From CAZKCI01 sp964584165 (lineage in GTDB: Bacteria > Auribacterota > Erginobacteria > Erginobacterales > CAZKCI01), in contig CAZOYW010000001.1 of assembly GCA_964584165.1 (NCBI GenBank), positions 1 to 64,000 on the forward strand: DNA of 64,000 bases, in the 5' to 3' direction. This document shows, piece after piece, positions 41,713 to 51,030 of the stretch. The notes beneath the pieces were generated by a model. The model made no database searches. It worked only from the letters and a program-made list of their open reading frames with translations, and was not told the DNA's origin. A program made the translations under genes and the position numbers. Position 1 is the stretch's first letter. Every line of letters starts with the position of its first letter.

Positions 41713-43655
41713 CGCCCGTTCTCCTCCTTGGCGCCCGCTCCCTCCGCGGGGAGGGTGAAGAAGACGGCGGTCCCCTTCCCCGGCTTGCTCTCCGCCCAGA
41801 TCCTCCCCCCGTGGAGCTCGACGATGTTCTTGCTGATGGCCAGCCCCAGCCCCATGCCCCCGAATTTCATGGTCAGCGGATTCTTCACCTGGTAGAAGCG
41901 GTCGAAGACCTTCTCCAGCTCGTCGTCGGGGATGCCGATCCCCCGGTCGCTGACGGAGTAGACGAGTTTCCCATCCCTCTTCTCCCCCCGGATCGAGACC
42001 GTCCCCCCCTCGGGGCTGAACTTGAGGGCGTTCTCCAGGATGTTGCGAAAGACCTGCTTGATCTTGTTGCCGTCGCCGAGCGCGCGGCGGGCGGCGGGGC
42101 TGAGCCGCACCCGGAAGGAGACGAGGGACTTTTTGGCCGCCCCCCGCAAGGCCGCCAGGGAGTGCCGGAGCAGCTCCGCGACGTCGATCGGCTCCGGATT
42201 GAGCTCGAACTTCCCGGAGTCGAGCTGGGAGAGGTCGAGGATCTGGTTGATCAGATAGTTCAGATGGTCGGCCTCGTGCGCGGCCACGGAGAGCCCCTCC
42301 TCCTGTTCCGGGTTCAGCGAACCCATCTGCTTCTTCGTGAGCAGGGTGAGATACCCCTGGATCACGGTCAGGGGGGACTTGAGCTCGTGGGAGATGAGGG
42401 AGAGGAAATCGCTCTTCACCTGGAGGAGCTTCTTCAGCTCCTGGTTGACCTCGGTCAGCTGGAGGTTCTGGCTGCGGATCAGGTCCTCGGTCTTCTTGCG
42501 CTCGGTGATGTCCCGGACGATCTCGATCGCCAGACGCCGGCCGTCGGGGCGGACCAGGGGCGAGGCGACCAGTTCGTAGCGGCGGCCCTGCTTGTCCTCC
42601 GCCTCGTAGCAAAAGTAGTCTTTCCCCTCCAGGATCACCGCCTTCACCCCGCAGACCGGGCAGGGGGAGGAGCGGCCGATGAAGGCCTGGTGGCACTTCT
42701 TCCCCGACTGGTTCCCGAAGCGGCGGATCAGCGTCTGGTTCATGAACTCCACCTCATAGCGCTCGTTCTCCACCACCACCCCCTCGGCGATGTTGGAAAG
42801 GATGGCGTCGAGCTGGCTGCGCTGTCCGGCCATGTCCCGGCTGATCCGCTGGAGTTCTTCGGTCCTTTTGCGGACCTCCTCCTCCACCATCTCCATCCGG
42901 CGGCGGCGGCTTTCCTCGAGCTCCCGGATCCGGCTGATGTCCTGGGAGACCCCGACGTAGCCTACCGTCTCTCCCCCCTCCTTCACCGCGGTCAGGGAGA
43001 GGCGGACGGGGATGACCCGGCCGTCCTTCCGCCGGTTGAAGAGCTCGCCCTCCCAGCCCCGCTCGCCGGCGTGGGTGGAGATGAAGTCGGCCAGGCGGGG
43101 CGGGTTGCCCGGTATCCCCTCGAAGAAAAAGGCGGCCGGGCGGCCCCGCATCTCCTCCGGCCGATAGCCCAGCATCCTCTCCGCGGCCGGGTTGGCGTAG
43201 ACGATCCGGCGGCGGCGATCGGTGATGATCACCGTCTCCTGGAGGCTCTTCAGTACCGCGGAAAGCTCCCGCAGGTGGGCGACCTCCTCCCGCTCCCGGG
43301 TGACGTCGCGCAGCGTCCCGGAGACGCCGGCCAGCGCCCCCCGGTCCCGGACGGCGGCGAGAGCGAGCTCAATCCTCCGCTCCGGCCGGCGAGCGGCCGC
43401 CACCTCCCAGCGGCCGTCGGCGCGGCGGCCGGCGGCGATCTCGGAGAGGGCGGCCGCGACCGGCGGCCGGTCCGCGACGGCGAGGAAAGCCGCGAGCGGC
43501 CTCCCCCGCCAGCCCCGCGCGGGCGCCCGGAGCAGGGACTGCCCGGCCGGGTTGAGGTGCCGGAGGTTCCCTTCCCCGTCGAGCCACATCACCCCGTCGG
43601 GCAGGCGGGAGAGGAGCTCATCGGCCAGGGGCTCGATCGTGCGCTCTGGGTTCAT
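41709..43655 (-). CDS. PAS-domain sensor histidine kinase
   Basis: This kinase of about 648 residues has three PAS-type domains: about 12-125 (PDGVMWLDGEGNLRHLNPAG), 140-265 (VIITDRRRRIVYANPAAERM) and 300-420 (IAEGVVVENERYEVEFMNQT). The third contains four or more Cys (KKCHQAF, PCPVCGVKA), which might bind a cofactor. HisKA follows with the phosphorylated His in SLISHELKSPLTVIQGY, then HATPase_c with N-box NILENALKFSPEG and G-boxes SDRGIGIPDDE and GMGLGLAISKNIVE. No membrane helix is seen, so it is a cytoplasmic sensor. The start is set at 43655; ATG 43709, abutting a hairpin, is an alternative. It is paired with the receiver just upstream. Confidence 0.92.
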   Translation of the reverse strand: MNPERTIEPLADELLSRLPDGVMWLDGEGNLRHLNPAGQSLLRAPARGWRGRPLAAFLAVADRPPVAAALSEIAAGRRADGRWEVAAARRPERRIELALAAVRDRGALAGVSGTLRDVTREREEVAHLRELSAVLKSLQETVIITDRRRRIVYANPAAERMLGYRPEEMRGRPAAFFFEGIPGNPPRLADFISTHAGERGWEGELFNRRKDGRVIPVRLSLTAVKEGGETVGYVGVSQDISRIRELEESRRRRMEMVEEEVRKRTEELQRISRDMAGQRSQLDAILSNIAEGVVVENERYEVEFMNQTLIRRFGNQSGKKCHQAFIGRSSPCPVCGVKAVILEGKDYFCYEAEDKQGRRYELVASPLVRPDGRRLAIEIVRDITERKKTEDLIRSQNLQLTEVNQELKKLLQVKSDFLSLISHELKSPLTVIQGYLTLLTKKQMGSLNPEQEEGLSVAAHEADHLNYLINQILDLSQLDSGKFELNPEPIDVAELLRHSLAALRGAAKKSLVSFRVRLSPAARRALGDGNKIKQVFRNILENALKFSPEGGTVSIRGEKRDGKLVYSVSDRGIGIPDDELEKVFDRFYQVKNPLTMKFGGMGLGLAISKNIVELHGGRIWAESKPGKGTAVFFTLPAEGAGAKEENGR

Positions 43656-43710
43656 CAGTCGCAAACGGGAGACGATCCGACGGGAGACGAGGCCACCGGT
43701 ACGGGCCATT

Positions 43711-43757
43711 CTGATCGTCCCGATCGGGGAACGCGGTTCCCCGATCGGCACGATCAG
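43711..43757. terminator. Perfect-type palindrome between receiver and kinase genes
   Basis: CTGATCGTCCCGATCGGGGA and its complement pair over 22 bp with one mismatch around a CGCG centre. It holds the receiver's stop codon and abuts an ATG of the kinase frame (43709). It could attenuate kinase expression. Confidence 0.6.
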
Positions 43758-44122
43758 GGAAAGACCCGCCGGAGGATGCGGTCGATCTCGGCGAAGTCGA
43801 AGGGCTTGGGGAGGTAGGCCAGCGCTCCCAGCCGGACCATCTCCAGATCGCCGTCGCGGCGGCGGTAGGCCGACATCATCACCACCGGGGTGCGGTCGCC
43901 GCGGATCCTCATCCGCTCCAGGATGTCCTTGCCGGTGATCGGAGACATCCGGTAGTCGAGGAAGATCAGGTCCGGGCGGGTCTTCTCGATCTCCCGCTCC
44001 GCCTCCTCGGCTTTCTGGACGATCCCCACCGCGAAGCCCTTCTTGCTGAAGTAGAGCCGGAGCAGGGCGCCGATCTTATCGTCGTCGTCGATGACCAGGA
44101 TCTTCTGGCTGGCCGCATCCAT
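43754..44122 (-). CDS. Response regulator, receiver domain only
   Basis: This 122-residue stand-alone receiver has the acidic pocket VIDDDDKIG, the phospho-acceptor Asp in LIFLDYRMSPITG, the switch Ser in VVMMSAYRR and the Lys in YLPKPFD, so it is fully competent. It has no output domain and probably acts by protein contact, like CheY or Spo0F. It lies directly upstream of the PAS kinase gene on the same strand and is its likely partner. Start ATG 44122. Confidence 0.93.
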   Translation of the reverse strand: MDAASQKILVIDDDDKIGALLRLYFSKKGFAVGIVQKAEEAEREIEKTRPDLIFLDYRMSPITGKDILERMRIRGDRTPVVMMSAYRRRDGDLEMVRLGALAYLPKPFDFAEIDRILRRVFP

Positions 44123-44140
44123 TGCTTAACGAGCCATCTT

Positions 44141-44575
44141 TTACTTCGTTCCCGGCGGGGTCGGTTCGGAAGGGAGACGCCCGATCTCCCCCCCCCAGTG
44201 GGCCTCGAGACAGCGGTAGTCGCCCCGGGATATCGCTTCCTTGTCGGAGAAATAAAGGTCTTCCGTCCGCTCCAGCTCCAGGTTCTCCTCCTGCTGGTGC
44301 TTCACGGAGATGACCTCGTTGGGCGCCGCGCTGATCTTCTCCTCGTAATCGGCGCGGATCCGCTCCTGGCGGAGGGCGTAGGCCCCCTCCAGGAGGCGGA
44401 GCTGCTGCCGGTGGGGGGCGAGGTCGGGTGGGGCGCGCCGGGCCGCGAACTTCCACAGGAAGACGGCGCCGCCCGCGAGCAGGATGACCAGGGCCGCCTT
44501 GAGCGCCCGGTGGCCGACCCGGCCGAGCGAGGGCTCGTCGCGCGCGTTTCCCGGCCGGTTCGCCCCCTGGATCAT
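44141..44575 (-). CDS. Single-pass membrane protein, unknown
   Basis: This 144-residue protein has one helix at about residues 25-42 (ALKAALVILLAGGAVFLWKF), a charged, probably coiled-coil stretch (about 55-115: RQQLRLLEGAYALRQERIRA) and a short end (RLPSEPTPPGTK). I do not recognise a family. It sits between hppA and the receiver gene on the same strand, 15 nt after hppA and with GGAGCGAG before the ATG at 44575, so it is probably in one transcript with them. Confidence 0.7.
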   Translation of the reverse strand: MIQGANRPGNARDEPSLGRVGHRALKAALVILLAGGAVFLWKFAARRAPPDLAPHRQQLRLLEGAYALRQERIRADYEEKISAAPNEVISVKHQQEENLELERTEDLYFSDKEAISRGDYRCLEAHWGGEIGRLPSEPTPPGTK

Positions 44576-44590
44576 CTCGCTCCCCGCCGC

Positions 44591-47035
44591 TCAGCGCAAC
44601 CCGAAGAGGCCCCGGGCGATCAGGGGGGCGATCTTGACCACCACCCCGGCGAAGACCACGGACACCATCGACATCAGCTTGATCAGGATGTTCATCGAGG
44701 GCCCGGCGGTATCCTTGAAGGGATCGCCCACCGTGTCCCCGATGACCGCGGCCTTGTGGGCGGGCGAGCCCTTGCCGCCGAAGGAACCCTTCTCGATGAA
44801 CTTCTTGGCGTTGTCCCAGGCGCCCCCCGAGTTGTTGAGCATGCAGGCCAGCGCAAAGCCGGCGGTCATGGACCCGATCAGGAGCCCCATCACTCCGGGG
44901 ACCCCGAGGATGATCCCGGTGGCCACCGGGACGATGATCGCGAGGAGCGCGGGGAGAACCATCTGCCTCTGGGCGCCCTGGGTGGAGATGGCGACGCAGC
45001 GGGCGTAGTCCGGCTTCCCCTTTCCTTCCATGATCCCGGGGATCTCCTTGAACTGGCGGCGGACCTCCTCGACCATGAAACCGGCGGCCTGGCCCACGGC
45101 CTTGACGGCCAGGGCGCAGAAGTAGAAGGCCATCATCGCCCCCAGGAAAATGCCGCAGAGGAGAAGCGGGTTCATCAGGGAGAGGTCGTAGGCGTTGACG
45201 AAGTCGGCCATCTCGGCCTTGGCCGCGACGACCACGTTGGTGATGCCGGCGGCGGCGGCCCGGGCCGTGCCCTCGGCGTTGTTAACGAAGGCGTATTTCC
45301 CGACCGGGAAATAGCCGTCCACTCCGGCCAGCTTGCCGACCCAGATCTTGATCTCCTCGATGTAGGCGGCCACCAGGGCGAGCGCGGTCAGCGCCGCCGA
45401 GCCGATGGCGAAGCCCTTCCCGGTGGCGGCGGTCGTGTTCCCGAGCGAGTCGAGGGCGGCGGTCCGCTCCCGCACCTCGGGGCTGAGCCCGGCCATCTGG
45501 GCGTTGCCCCCGGCGTTGTCGGCGATCGGCCCGTAGGCGTCGGTAGCGAGCGTGATCCCCAACGTGGAGAGCATCCCCACCGCGGCGAAGCCGACGCCGT
45601 AGAGGCCCATCGGGATGTTCCCGAAGCCGCCGGCGAAGGCGTAGGCGGCGATCAGCCCCACGACGATGGTGATCACCGGGATCCCGGTCGAGAACATTCC
45701 CACCGCGATCCCGTCGAGGACGGTCGTGGCCGGCCCCATCCGGGCCTGGTTGGCCACGGACTGGGTCGGGGCGTACTCGTCGCTGGTGTAGTGCTCGGTG
45801 GACTGCCCGATGATCACCCCGGCGAGGAGCCCGGCGACCACCGACCCGAAGACCCCCCAGGTCATCAGGCCCGCCCCCGCCATCAGGGCGCAGGCGACCA
45901 GGATCAGGATCGAGCTGCCGAGCGTCCCCATCAGGAGGGCCTTGAGCAGGTTCTTCTGGGAGGCCTGCTCCCCGGTGCGGACGAAGAACATCCCGACGAT
46001 GGAGAAGATGATCCCCAGGGCCGAGACCAGCATCGGCGCAACCACCGCCCGGGCCGGGCTGAAGTGGCCGGCCAGGAGGGGGAGGGCGGCCCCCAGGGCG
46101 GCGGTGGAGAGGATGGAGCCGCAGTAGGACTCGTAGAGGTCGGCCCCCATCCCGGCCACGTCGCCCACGTTGTCGCCGACGTTGTCGGCGATGGTCGCCG
46201 GGTTGCGGGGATCGTCCTCGGGGATGTCGGACTCGACCTTGCCCACCAGGTCCGCCCCCACGTCGGCGGCCTTGGTGAAGATCCCCCCGCCCACCCGGGC
46301 GAAGAGGGCCATGGTGGAAGCGCCCATCCCGAAGGTGATCATCGTGGTGGTGATCTCCACGAGCTTGCCGTGCACGTAGGCCGGATCCAGCGCCCAGGCC
46401 GCGTTCCAACCCTGGCCGGAGAGGGCGCCCGCCAGTCCGACCTTCCTGGCCAGCACCAGGCTCAGTCCGAAGAGGTTGTGGTCATAGATCCAGTTCAAAA
46501 TCAGGTACCAGAAGGAGATGTCGAGAAGGCCGAAGCCGACCACCACCAGCCCCATCACCGCCCCGGAGCGGAAGGCGATCTTGAGCCCCTGGTTGAGGGA
46601 GAGGCGGGAACCCTCGGCCGTCCGGGAGGAGGCCTGGGTCGCCGACTTCATCCCCAGGTAGCCGCAGAGGCCGGAGAAGAAGCCGCCGGTGAGGAAGGAG
46701 ACGGGCACGAACGGGTTCTGGACCCCCAGGACCGCGAGCACGCCGAGGATGACCGCGAGCACGATGAAGATCTTGCCCACCACCGCGTACTGGCGGCGGA
46801 GGTAGGCATGGGCCCCCTCGCGGACGTAGCCCGCGATCTGGACCATGGTCTCGTTCCCAGCCGGCTGGGACATCATCCACCGGTAGAAGAAGAAAGCCAC
46901 CGCCAGGGCGGCGACGGCGGAAGCCGGCGCGAGCCACCAGGACGCGGGGATCGCCTCGGACGCGGCCCAGCTTGCGGCAGGCGACAGTAGCGCGGCGGCC
47001 GCGGCCGCCGCGGCCGACCAGAATGCTCTCTTCAT
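44591..47035 (-). CDS. hppA: Membrane-bound pyrophosphatase, K+-dependent type
   Basis: This 814-residue pump of about 16 helices couples pyrophosphate hydrolysis to H+ or Na+ export. The substrate site includes DVGADLVGKVESDIPEDDPR (quoted to R) and NPATIADNVGDNVGDVAGMG, and the second conserved block is IADNAGGNAQMAGLSPEVR. The segment GNTTAATGKGFAIGSAAL has Ala where K+-independent enzymes have Lys, so it should need K+. Na+ versus H+ transport cannot be decided by eye. The start ATG at 47035 has GGGAGGA upstream. It is a costless energy-conserving pump, common in anaerobes and environmental lineages. Confidence 0.96.
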   Translation of the reverse strand: MKRAFWSAAAAAAAALLSPAASWAASEAIPASWWLAPASAVAALAVAFFFYRWMMSQPAGNETMVQIAGYVREGAHAYLRRQYAVVGKIFIVLAVILGVLAVLGVQNPFVPVSFLTGGFFSGLCGYLGMKSATQASSRTAEGSRLSLNQGLKIAFRSGAVMGLVVVGFGLLDISFWYLILNWIYDHNLFGLSLVLARKVGLAGALSGQGWNAAWALDPAYVHGKLVEITTTMITFGMGASTMALFARVGGGIFTKAADVGADLVGKVESDIPEDDPRNPATIADNVGDNVGDVAGMGADLYESYCGSILSTAALGAALPLLAGHFSPARAVVAPMLVSALGIIFSIVGMFFVRTGEQASQKNLLKALLMGTLGSSILILVACALMAGAGLMTWGVFGSVVAGLLAGVIIGQSTEHYTSDEYAPTQSVANQARMGPATTVLDGIAVGMFSTGIPVITIVVGLIAAYAFAGGFGNIPMGLYGVGFAAVGMLSTLGITLATDAYGPIADNAGGNAQMAGLSPEVRERTAALDSLGNTTAATGKGFAIGSAALTALALVAAYIEEIKIWVGKLAGVDGYFPVGKYAFVNNAEGTARAAAAGITNVVVAAKAEMADFVNAYDLSLMNPLLLCGIFLGAMMAFYFCALAVKAVGQAAGFMVEEVRRQFKEIPGIMEGKGKPDYARCVAISTQGAQRQMVLPALLAIIVPVATGIILGVPGVMGLLIGSMTAGFALACMLNNSGGAWDNAKKFIEKGSFGGKGSPAHKAAVIGDTVGDPFKDTAGPSMNILIKLMSMVSVVFAGVVVKIAPLIARGLFGLR

Positions 47036-47104
47036 GCTTCCTCCCGTCTTTTCCGTATCGTTTCCCGGAAGGCGGCGCGCTCAGGGCGCCGCCCCCGCTG
47101 ATCA

Positions 47105-47205
47105 CCGAGAGCGAATTATATCCGCTCCCGGGGCCTTTTCAAGGCGAAACGGGGGGCTCGCGCTCGCGCGAGCCCCCCGAAATGACCGCCGACCCGGCGG
47201 AACCG
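47105..47205 (-). terminator. Terminator region after the OmpW-like gene
   Basis: A very stable hairpin GGGGGGCTCGCGC / GCGCGAGCCCCCC lies around 47154-47181, with a smaller one (GGCGGTTCCGCC) next to the stop. It lies between the stop of the OmpW-like gene and the start of hppA. No gene here. Confidence 0.7.
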
Positions 47206-47211
47206 CCAGGA

Positions 47212-47874
47212 TCAGAAGAAGAAGTACTTCAGCCCGGCCCCGAAGACCATGGCGTTCATCTCGAGCTTCTGCTTGCTGCCCCCGTTGACCCGGTACTTGA
47301 CGTCGTCGATGAACCACAGGTGCTTGACGTCGATGTTGAGGGCGAGATCCTGGAGAACGAAGTAGTCGATCCCCAGCGAGACGTGGCACCCGAAGGAGTC
47401 GTCGGAATTGAGATCGTAGGGGCCCTTGGACTTGAAGTTGTTGAAGTAGACGCTGGGACCGAAGCCGAGGTAGAGGCCGAAGTTGGGCTCGGGCTCGCCC
47501 CGGAGCTCGAAGGTCAGGTTCAGATAGGTCGTGCGCAGGCGGCCCTCCACGGGGGCCAGGATCTCGGGGTCGGTGTAACCGACGGTGAGGGCGGTGGCGA
47601 AGACGTTGCTCACCGCGTAGGAGATGATCCCTTCGTAGGCGATCTCGCTGTCCGCGTCGTCGTTGGAGTAGGGGAAGAAGTAGCTCACCCGCGCGCCGAG
47701 GCCGGGTCGGCAGGAAACCCCGATCATGCGCTCGCCCACCTCGATCGGTTTCCAGCGGTCGACGCAGCCGGCGTCGCCGTAGCCCTTGTCCATGTAGGCC
47801 TGGCCCCAGCTGAGGCCGGCGACGATCAAGGCGAGGCATGAAACCCCCATCACGCAGATCAGCTTTGTCTTCAC
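47212..47874 (-). CDS. OmpW-like outer-membrane beta-barrel protein
   Basis: This 220-residue protein has a signal peptide (TKLICVMGVSCLALIVAGLSWGQA, core LICVMGVSCLALIVAG) and a run of amphipathic strands. The strands include FGLYLGFGPSVYFNNF, CHVSLGIDYFVLQDLALN and IDVKHLWFIDD, and it ends with aromatic LKYFFF, as required for BAM recognition. The order fits the OmpW/AlkL family of eight-stranded barrels that pass small hydrophobic compounds. The GTG start at 47874 is supported by AAGGAG six nt upstream. A GC-core hairpin lies in its leader. Confidence 0.82.
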   Translation of the reverse strand: MKTKLICVMGVSCLALIVAGLSWGQAYMDKGYGDAGCVDRWKPIEVGERMIGVSCRPGLGARVSYFFPYSNDDADSEIAYEGIISYAVSNVFATALTVGYTDPEILAPVEGRLRTTYLNLTFELRGEPEPNFGLYLGFGPSVYFNNFKSKGPYDLNSDDSFGCHVSLGIDYFVLQDLALNIDVKHLWFIDDVKYRVNGGSKQKLEMNAMVFGAGLKYFFF

Positions 47875-47889
47875 CTGGGCTCCTTTCCT

Positions 47890-47918
47890 CTTTTCGCCGC
47901 CTGGAGGGCGGCGAAAAG
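47890..47918. promoter_or_regulatory. Leader hairpin of the OmpW-like gene
   Basis: CTTTTCGCCGCC / GGCGGCGAAAAG, perfect 12-bp stem, loop of 5 nt, ending about 15 nt before the start codon, with the ribosome site just after it. It could stabilise the mRNA or regulate initiation. Confidence 0.55.
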
Positions 47919-47998
47919 AAAGCGGTTTAAAGGCTACTGGCATAATATATATGTCTGACTCGCGTGGCAAGGGGAAAATTCTTAAAATCGCACGCGCT

Positions 47999-48047
47999 GC
48001 CTGGCCTGGCCAGGAGCCGCTGGCAGCGGATCCTGGCGAGGCCAGGC
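47999..48047 (-). terminator. Inverted repeat after tRNA-Leu
   Basis: Two 23-nt arms (GCCTGGCCTGGCCAGGAG... and mirror) with two mismatches and a GGC loop begin 3 nt after the tRNA 3' end. Likely 3' processing or termination structure. Confidence 0.6.
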
Positions 48048-48049
48048 AA

Positions 48050-48131
48050 TGCCGGGAGCGGGACTCGAACCCGCACGGGTTACCCCATACGCCCCTCAAA
48101 CGTATGTGTCTGCCAGTTCCACCATCCCGGC
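48050..48131 (-). tRNA. tRNA-Leu (GAG anticodon)
   Basis: The minus strand folds as an 82-nt class II tRNA: acceptor GCCGGGA paired with TCCCGGC, discriminator A, anticodon stem TACGT/GCGTA with loop TTGAGGG (anticodon GAG, reading CUC and CUU), a short variable arm and T-loop GGTTCGAGTCC. The terminal CCA is not encoded. Confidence 0.95.
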
Positions 48132-48171
48132 GAAAACCCTAATCGCCGGCGCCGCCGATCACCGGCCGGGC

Positions 48172-49950
48172 TTAGTCCCCGGCGGGAGCGCCGAAAAACG
48201 ATTTTTCCTCACTATACCAGTAAAAGTCGTCAATCACAACGTTTTGTTCCGCCCGCGCGCGGACGGCGAGCCCCCAGAGGCGCCGCCAGGGCCGCAGCGA
48301 CTCGATCAGCTCTTCCGCCGAGAGAAGCTCGCCTTCCGGCTTCTCGGGGGAGGCGAAAGCTTGCGCCCAGCGGACGATCCGGGCGATCTCCTCGATCAGG
48401 CGGGCGGTGTCGAGATAGAGGAAGCGGCCGCCCTCGGGGGGGACGGCGGCGGCGAGGCGGCGGAAACCCGGCTCCTCGACGAGCCTGCCCTCGGCGCCCA
48501 GGAAGGCCTTGAGGGCTTTTTCCACCGTCCCCGCGCTCGTCCCCGCGACCAGGTACCCCTCGGCCACCGTCCAAGCGCACTCCCCGAAAGGACCGGCCGG
48601 GACCGTCTTCACCTCCCATTTGCCCCGGCGGGAGACGGTGGCCGGGCCGGCCCCCAGAAGGGCCGCGACGAATTTCTCCATGCCGGAGTCCGCCGCGGCG
48701 GCGTCCTTCGCTTTGAACGCGGCCGCGACGTCCGGCAGGGGGATGAGACCGCTCGAGGCGAGGCGGTTAAGAACGACGACCGCTTCGTCGGAGAGAGCGG
48801 GGAGGAGGTCCTGCTCGAACTCGCGGGCGATCCGGAGGAACTTGTCCCCCTCCTCCCCGACGCCCCCGGAAAGGAGGGCCGGCTTGAGCATCCCCCAGTC
48901 GCGCCGCGCCCGCTCCCAGGCGAGGGAGAAATCCTCGGCCCCGGCCCAGACCATAAGCGCGCCGGCGGGAGCGAAACGGAGGGAGTCGAAACGGCGAGAG
49001 ATCGGCCGCGGGAGCGCGGAGCCGTAAACCCCCTTCGCCCGGTCGGGATCGATCTCCCTCCGGACGAACCCCTTCAGCCCCCGCTCCAGCCAGACCCCCC
49101 CTCCGACCGAGCGGACGATCTTGAGGCGGCGACGGATATTCTCCATCAGCGCTTCCCACTCCCTGACCCCGGGGGCCTCGATCCCGACCAGGCTGTCCCC
49201 GCCCCAGAGCGCGGCGAGGCGGTCGACGCTCAGGTGCCAGGCGAGCCGCGGGGAGCCCTTCGGCGGGAGCAGGGCCCAGGTCTCCCGGAACCCCCCGAGG
49301 GAGGCGATCGAGACGCCCTCCCCCTTCCCCCGCGCCAGCGCCAGGGCCTCTTCCATCCCCTTCCCCGCCTGGACGGGGGAGACGAGGAAGAGGAGGCAGT
49401 CGCCCGAGAAGGCGTAGGCCGAGGAGAAGGGGAAGTCCGCGGTCGGGCGGATCTCCACCCAGGGGAAATCCTTGCTCGCCGACTCCTTCAAGCTCCTGTC
49501 TCCGGCGGAACGGATCCGGTCCTGCCAGCGCGAGACGAGCTCGAGGGCCCGGGTCTTCGCCCCGACCCGGGTGGCGAGAAGGAGGGAGGCCGGGCGTTCG
49601 TTCGCCTCGGGGAGAAGAGCGACGGCGATCTCCCTCCCCGCGAGCTCGCGAAAGTTGTCCCGGTCGAGAGGGAAGCCGGCGGCCGCTTCGAACGCGGCGG
49701 CGAACGCGGCGATCCGCTCCGGGAAGCCGGCCTTCTTTCCGAGCGCTGAGCCGGCGATCTCCCGCCAGAGATCGCCGGCGGAGAAGCTCTCCCAGAAGCC
49801 GCCCAGATCGTCCGCGATGAGGACGAGCGCGGCCCGCTCGGGGATGAAGGCGCTGAGCGGCGGCGAGGAAGGCGCCCGGAGGATGAAATACCAGGCCGCG
49901 AGCGCGGCGAGGACGGCGGCGACGATTGCCGGAACTATCCATTTTTTCAT
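48172..49950 (-). CDS. DUF3352-like exported protein
   Basis: This 592-residue protein has one N-terminal helix (KKWIVPAIVAAVLAALAAWYF) and a large extracytoplasmic region. PERAALVLIADDLGGFWESF, SLLLATRVGAKTRALELVSR and TVAEGYLVAGTSAGTVEKAL resemble the two-lobed DUF3352 family, whose function is unknown. Several strands repeat between the two halves (APAGALMVWAGAEDFSLAW compared with the N-terminal lobe), suggesting a duplicated domain. It is followed by tRNA-Leu and preceded by the transporter genes; a partial family D repeat lies upstream. Confidence 0.65.
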   Translation of the reverse strand: MKKWIVPAIVAAVLAALAAWYFILRAPSSPPLSAFIPERAALVLIADDLGGFWESFSAGDLWREIAGSALGKKAGFPERIAAFAAAFEAAAGFPLDRDNFRELAGREIAVALLPEANERPASLLLATRVGAKTRALELVSRWQDRIRSAGDRSLKESASKDFPWVEIRPTADFPFSSAYAFSGDCLLFLVSPVQAGKGMEEALALARGKGEGVSIASLGGFRETWALLPPKGSPRLAWHLSVDRLAALWGGDSLVGIEAPGVREWEALMENIRRRLKIVRSVGGGVWLERGLKGFVRREIDPDRAKGVYGSALPRPISRRFDSLRFAPAGALMVWAGAEDFSLAWERARRDWGMLKPALLSGGVGEEGDKFLRIAREFEQDLLPALSDEAVVVLNRLASSGLIPLPDVAAAFKAKDAAAADSGMEKFVAALLGAGPATVSRRGKWEVKTVPAGPFGECAWTVAEGYLVAGTSAGTVEKALKAFLGAEGRLVEEPGFRRLAAAVPPEGGRFLYLDTARLIEEIARIVRWAQAFASPEKPEGELLSAEELIESLRPWRRLWGLAVRARAEQNVVIDDFYWYSEEKSFFGAPAGD

Positions 49951-50009
49951 GCGCGGTCTCCGAATGATGACGCTTCCGAGTTCACTGGGGCCGAACCGTC
50001 ATATTAAAT

Positions 50010-50053
50010 TGCACCTTACACCTTACACTTTATTCTTGGCACCTTTCACCTGT
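50010..50053. repeat. Single-armed word repeat, family D (C-type)
   Basis: CACCTTACACCTTACACTTTA and CACCTTTCACCTGTTTCAC words (quoted in parts CACCTTACACC and CACCTTTCACC) without a partner arm. It overlaps the end of the ABC ATPase, giving VKQVKGAKNKV and the stop TAA. Confidence 0.75.
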
Positions 50054-51015
50054 TTCACGCACGCCACCCAATGCCCTTCCCCGACCTCCCGGAGCTCCGG
50101 GACCTGCTCCCGGCAGCCCTCCTCCCTCTCCCCGCAGCGGGGGAAGAAGGGGCATCCCCCGCCGGTCTTCTCCTCGGCCGGGGCGGACGGCGCGGGGCGG
50201 CGGGGCGCGGCCGGATCGAGTTCGGGGATGGAATCCAGGAGCAGTCGGGTGTAGGGGTGGCGGGGATCGGAGTAGAGGGCCTCCCGCGCGGCCGTCTCCA
50301 CGATCCTCCCTCGGTACATCACCGCCACCCGATGGGAGATATGCTCGACCACCCGCAAGTCGTGGGCGATGAAGAGGTAGGCGATCCCCATCTCTTCCTG
50401 GAGGTCGGCCAGGAGGTTCAGGATCTGGGCCTGGATGGAGACGTCGAGAGAGGAGACCGGCTCGTCGCAGACGATGAAGGCGGGACGGAGCGCGATCGCC
50501 CGGGCGATGCCGATCCGCTGGCGCTGGCCGCCCGAGAACTCGTGGGGGAAGAGGCGCGCGGCGGAGGCGCCAAGACCCACCCTCTGGAGAAGGCGGCCCG
50601 TCTCCTGGTCGATCTCGCGCCCGCTCCCCCGCCGGAAGATCCGCAAGCCCTCCCCCACGATCGCGCCCACCCGCATCCGGGGGTTGAGCGAACCGAAGGG
50701 ATCCTGGAAGACGATCTGCATCTCCTGCCGGAGCCGGCGCAGCCGCGCGGCGGGGGCGGCGAGGACGTTCTCACCCCGGAAGAGGACTTCTCCGCCGTCG
50801 GCGGGGAGAAGGCGGAGGATGAGGCGCCCGAGCGTGGTCTTTCCGCAGCCCGTCTCCCCCACCAGGCCGAGGGTGGTCCCGCGCGGGACCTCGAAGCTGA
50901 CCCCGTCCACCGCCCGAACCGACCCCGCCGAGCGGGAGAAGAGACCCCGGTGAAGCGGGAAACTTTTTGTCAGTCCCCGGACGCTGAGGAGAACTTCTCG
51001 CGTGTGTTCGTTCAT
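50023..51015 (-). CDS. Peptide ABC transporter ATPase, DppF/OppF type
   Basis: This 330-residue ATPase has Walker A GLVGETGCGKTTLGRL, Q-loop IVFQDPFGSLNPRMRVG, signature FSGGQRQRIGIARAI and Walker B FIVCDEPVSSLD. The oligopeptide-type C-terminus has CPFFPRCGEREEGC, a Cys cluster that binds [4Fe-4S] in some homologues. It powers uptake of di- or oligopeptides with the DppD-type ATPase and the permeases upstream. The last residues KQVKGAKNKV and the stop come from family D words. A family E word repeat separates it from the DppD-type gene, unusual inside a transporter operon. Confidence 0.92.
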   Translation of the reverse strand: MNEHTREVLLSVRGLTKSFPLHRGLFSRSAGSVRAVDGVSFEVPRGTTLGLVGETGCGKTTLGRLILRLLPADGGEVLFRGENVLAAPAARLRRLRQEMQIVFQDPFGSLNPRMRVGAIVGEGLRIFRRGSGREIDQETGRLLQRVGLGASAARLFPHEFSGGQRQRIGIARAIALRPAFIVCDEPVSSLDVSIQAQILNLLADLQEEMGIAYLFIAHDLRVVEHISHRVAVMYRGRIVETAAREALYSDPRHPYTRLLLDSIPELDPAAPRRPAPSAPAEEKTGGGCPFFPRCGEREEGCREQVPELREVGEGHWVACVKQVKGAKNKV

Positions 51016-51030
51016 AAGCCGCGTTGCAAT